NCBI GenBank assembly: GCA_029262875.1
Contig: JAJCYO010000119.1
Span: forward strand, 1 to 64,000
Reading direction: 5' to 3'
DNA length: 64,000 nucleotides
Source: Flavobacteriales bacterium
GTDB lineage: Bacteria > Bacteroidota > Bacteroidia > Flavobacteriales_E > Vicingaceae
The notes below the pieces were generated by a model. The model ran no database searches. It saw only the letters and a list, made by a program, of their open reading frames with translations, and was not told the DNA's origin. The translations under genes were made by a program, and so were the position numbers. This document shows, piece after piece, positions 61,428 to 64,000 of the stretch (positions are counted from its first letter, which is position 1; every line of letters begins with the position of its first letter).

Positions 61428-62618
61428 CTAATTTAATCGATAAACATAGCCCAGAGAGAGTTCTGTAAAGTCTGCTTGGCCTGAATTGGCTTTTATATGT
61501 GGGCCAATATAGAAATTATGCTTGGGAAGTTTATTGGTGTTGAATAAGTATAAATTGAGCCCTAAACGTGTTGAAAGCAGTCTTTTGAAGTTTGCTTTAA
61601 ATTTGGAGTAAGACTCTATTTGTTGGTCTGGAGGGAAATCTTTTTCATATTGTTTGTAAAAAGGTTTATAGAGATTTATACCAAGTTCTATGTCAATGCT
61701 AAAGTGACTCATTAGAAATTCAGCATTTGTAAAGAGAACCATGTTAGAGGCTGATTTTGTTGGGCTTTTCTGGTATTCAATCAAATCATTGGCTTCAATT
61801 TGATGCTCATAAACTGCATAGTAACGATAGGTAAGGCCGAGACCCCATCTTAGGTGGTTGTTGTATGTTTTTCCAACAAAAATAGATGATGAATGAACTC
61901 CTTTTTTAGGCCCACCAACTGGACCATCTTTGTCTCCATATTCATGAAACCCTAAGCCATAACTAATGCCCAGGTCATAACTTTTTGGTGGTTTGGACAG
62001 CTTTGTTTTGCTTTTTTGGAGATGGTACTTTTCTATGTTACGATCATAAAATTGAGCAGATATAGATGCTAATGCTGAATTAATACCAAAATTTGGAAGC
62101 TGTGTATGTCCATTGGATCCATGAGAGAATACAACACCAAGTTTTAAATTCAGGCCTCTTTTTTCGATAATCGTTTTATAAACTCCAGCTTGAAATGACC
62201 ATGTAAAAGGAGAGCCTACATCAACATTTCTAAAGTTTGTGATGCTATCGAAATGAGTTGTAAAATAGGCAGCTCCTATCCCTATTTTAAGGTCGTAAGG
62301 TCTAACAGCTTTATTGAATATGTTTAATGATATAAACGTTACAGCGCTAAACTCGTTTCCGAATATTTGATCGTTCCCTAAATTAGAATAAAATAGTGTA
62401 ACTCCAGTTTGAGGATAATTGTAATACTTTGCCCAAGAACTATTAGTGTCAGTTTTAAATGACCCTAAGCTGATTGCTAATCCATGTTGACCATGTGTAC
62501 TTGGAAACCTGTTTAAATAGTTTGGGATAACCCTTCCAACCATGTATTCTCCTTCTATGAAAGAAACGTTCTTTTTCTTTTGTAGTTCTTGTGCTAACCC
62601 TCCGTTGATAAAGAGCAC
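61428..62618 (-). CDS. Acyloxyacyl hydrolase / PagL-like outer-membrane protein, copy A
   Basis: FSHGSNGHTQLPNFGIN; outer-membrane beta-barrel pattern; paralog of neighbour. Confidence 0.75.
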   Translation of the reverse strand: MLFINGGLAQELQKKKNVSFIEGEYMVGRVIPNYLNRFPSTHGQHGLAISLGSFKTDTNSSWAKYYNYPQTGVTLFYSNLGNDQIFGNEFSAVTFISLNIFNKAVRPYDLKIGIGAAYFTTHFDSITNFRNVDVGSPFTWSFQAGVYKTIIEKRGLNLKLGVVFSHGSNGHTQLPNFGINSALASISAQFYDRNIEKYHLQKSKTKLSKPPKSYDLGISYGLGFHEYGDKDGPVGGPKKGVHSSSIFVGKTYNNHLRWGLGLTYRYYAVYEHQIEANDLIEYQKSPTKSASNMVLFTNAEFLMSHFSIDIELGINLYKPFYKQYEKDFPPDQQIESYSKFKANFKRLLSTRLGLNLYLFNTNKLPKHNFYIGPHIKANSGQADFTELSLGYVYRLN

Positions 62619-62652
62619 CAGGAATATGAACGTTAATATGGGGTTGAAAGGT

Positions 62653-63870
62653 TTAATGAACGGTTTTTTCTTTAGGTGTTCTTAATAAAAAACTATAGCC
62701 TAAACTGAATTCTGTAAAATCAGCTTTAGCCATATTTGCGTTAATATGTGCGCCAATAAAAAAGTTGTGTTGAGGTAATTTATTGGTATTTTTTAAATAC
62801 ATGTTTAGCCCTACTCGAGATGTAAACAACTTTCTGAGTACTGTGCCTATATCTTTTTCATCGTTAAATTTTCTGTAAAAGGGTTTATATAGGTTTACTC
62901 CAAATCGTACGTCAAAAGCAAAATGACTCATTAAAAATTCGTTTCCGACAAACAAAATAACATTTGATGATGCCAAACTTCTATTGTCACTTAGACCTTC
63001 AACATCATTTTCTTTTAGATGCGTATTGAATTGCTCATAAAAGCGATAAACTAACCCAGTTCTTAATTTAATGTGATTATTAAATATAACACCATAGGCT
63101 ATTGCAGTTGAATAAACGGGTTTTTTTCTATTGGTCATTGGTCCTTCTGTGGGGTCTTGTTCGTGAAAACCATATCCTTGTTGAGCATTTATAAAATATT
63201 TTTTAGCAGAGTGGTTTGATCCTTTTCTTCTTTTTGGAAACTCAAAGTCGTTGTATTTTATGTTGTGAAATTGGCCTGAAAGGCTAAACAAAAATGAGTT
63301 GACCCCTAAGTTAGGTATTTGTGTATGTCCGTTTGACTCATGTGAAAACCCCACACCCGCTCTTAAATTAAACTTGCTCGATTTGAGAATTTCTCGGTAT
63401 AAAAAGACTTTGATGTCCCAAGTAAAGTGAGACCCAATAATATCATTGGTCGGGTTATTAATGCTATCAAAAAATGTACTAAAATAAGAAACTCCAGCGC
63501 CTAATTTTAATCGATAAGCATCAGAAAAGTTATTAAAAACCCTTAATGTAACATAAGGCACAGCACTTAGTTGATGACCCATTATTTGATTGTTTCCTAA
63601 ATTAGAATAGGCAAACATAACTCCCGCTTCAGGAAAGTTATAATACTTCCCCCAAGCGTTGGTGTCGAGTTGAGTAGCGCCAACGTTTACAGCAAAGAGT
63701 TGTTGAGGTTTTAGGGATGGAAATGCTCTGGCTTGAGCGTTAGGTACAATTTTTCCAACCATAATTTCAGGTTGAATGTAAAGAGGTGATTTATCCTCAA
63801 CTTGTTGAGCATAACAATAGGAAGAAAAGGTTAAAAGGATAAATCCGATTAACCTAATTTCCCGTGACAT
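62653..63870 (-). CDS. Acyloxyacyl hydrolase / PagL-like outer-membrane protein, copy B
   Basis: [17 protein letters not shown]; collinear similarity with 61428-62618. Confidence 0.75.
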   Translation of the reverse strand: MSREIRLIGFILLTFSSYCYAQQVEDKSPLYIQPEIMVGKIVPNAQARAFPSLKPQQLFAVNVGATQLDTNAWGKYYNFPEAGVMFAYSNLGNNQIMGHQLSAVPYVTLRVFNNFSDAYRLKLGAGVSYFSTFFDSINNPTNDIIGSHFTWDIKVFLYREILKSSKFNLRAGVGFSHESNGHTQIPNLGVNSFLFSLSGQFHNIKYNDFEFPKRRKGSNHSAKKYFINAQQGYGFHEQDPTEGPMTNRKKPVYSTAIAYGVIFNNHIKLRTGLVYRFYEQFNTHLKENDVEGLSDNRSLASSNVILFVGNEFLMSHFAFDVRFGVNLYKPFYRKFNDEKDIGTVLRKLFTSRVGLNMYLKNTNKLPQHNFFIGAHINANMAKADFTEFSLGYSFLLRTPKEKTVH

Positions 63871-64000
63871 TGTTTGTATTTTTTACCACTTCCACAGGGA
63901 CATGGTTCGTTTCGTCCAACCTTTTTCTCTACCCTAACAGGTTGAGTTTTTGGTGGAGGTGGAGCAGGTGCTCCTTCTTGCTGTTGTGCACTACTCGCTA
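63849..64000 (-). CDS. secA: SecA C-terminus (zinc-binding SEC-C motif), truncated by window end
   Basis: Minus-strand translation ...[48 protein letters not shown]; not in ORF track. Confidence 0.9.
   Translation of the reverse strand, partial: ASSAQQQEGAPAPPPPKTQPVRVEKKVGRNEPCPCGSGKKYKQCHGKLG

Overview
This 64 kb window is AT-rich Bacteroidota (Flavobacteriia-like) chromosome made mostly of conserved housekeeping operons. It includes uppP/truB, rpmF-fabH-accBC, a frr-pyrH-tsf-rpsB-rpsI-rplM block, nadD-gmk-yicC, dnaG, a sulfate-assimilation/methionine operon, a porP-gldKLMN type IX secretion locus, topA, miaB, secG-groES-groEL, gmhA and comM. A large S8 protease with a type IX sorting tail, two tandem PagL-like proteins and the C-terminus of secA follow. 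I saw no CRISPR array, prophage, IS element, rRNA or tRNA. The most interesting region is 22,666-23,118, the leader of the sulfur/Met operon. It contains a Bacteroidetes-type promoter and a SAM-I-like riboswitch whose closing stem ends 5 nt before a 43-codon ORF. That ORF ends in ...MMHSMCCCCMY. Its Met/Cys codons are embedded in a 16-bp terminator-like hairpin followed by a T-tract. This looks like a SAM riboswitch in series with a Cys/Met leader-peptide attenuator, which I do not recall being described in Bacteroidota. Secondary observations include isolated strong Shine-Dalgarno sequences before gldK and gldN, and a sulfite reductase with a C-terminal extension that may be HEPN-like. All calls are from reading the sequence; no database search was run.
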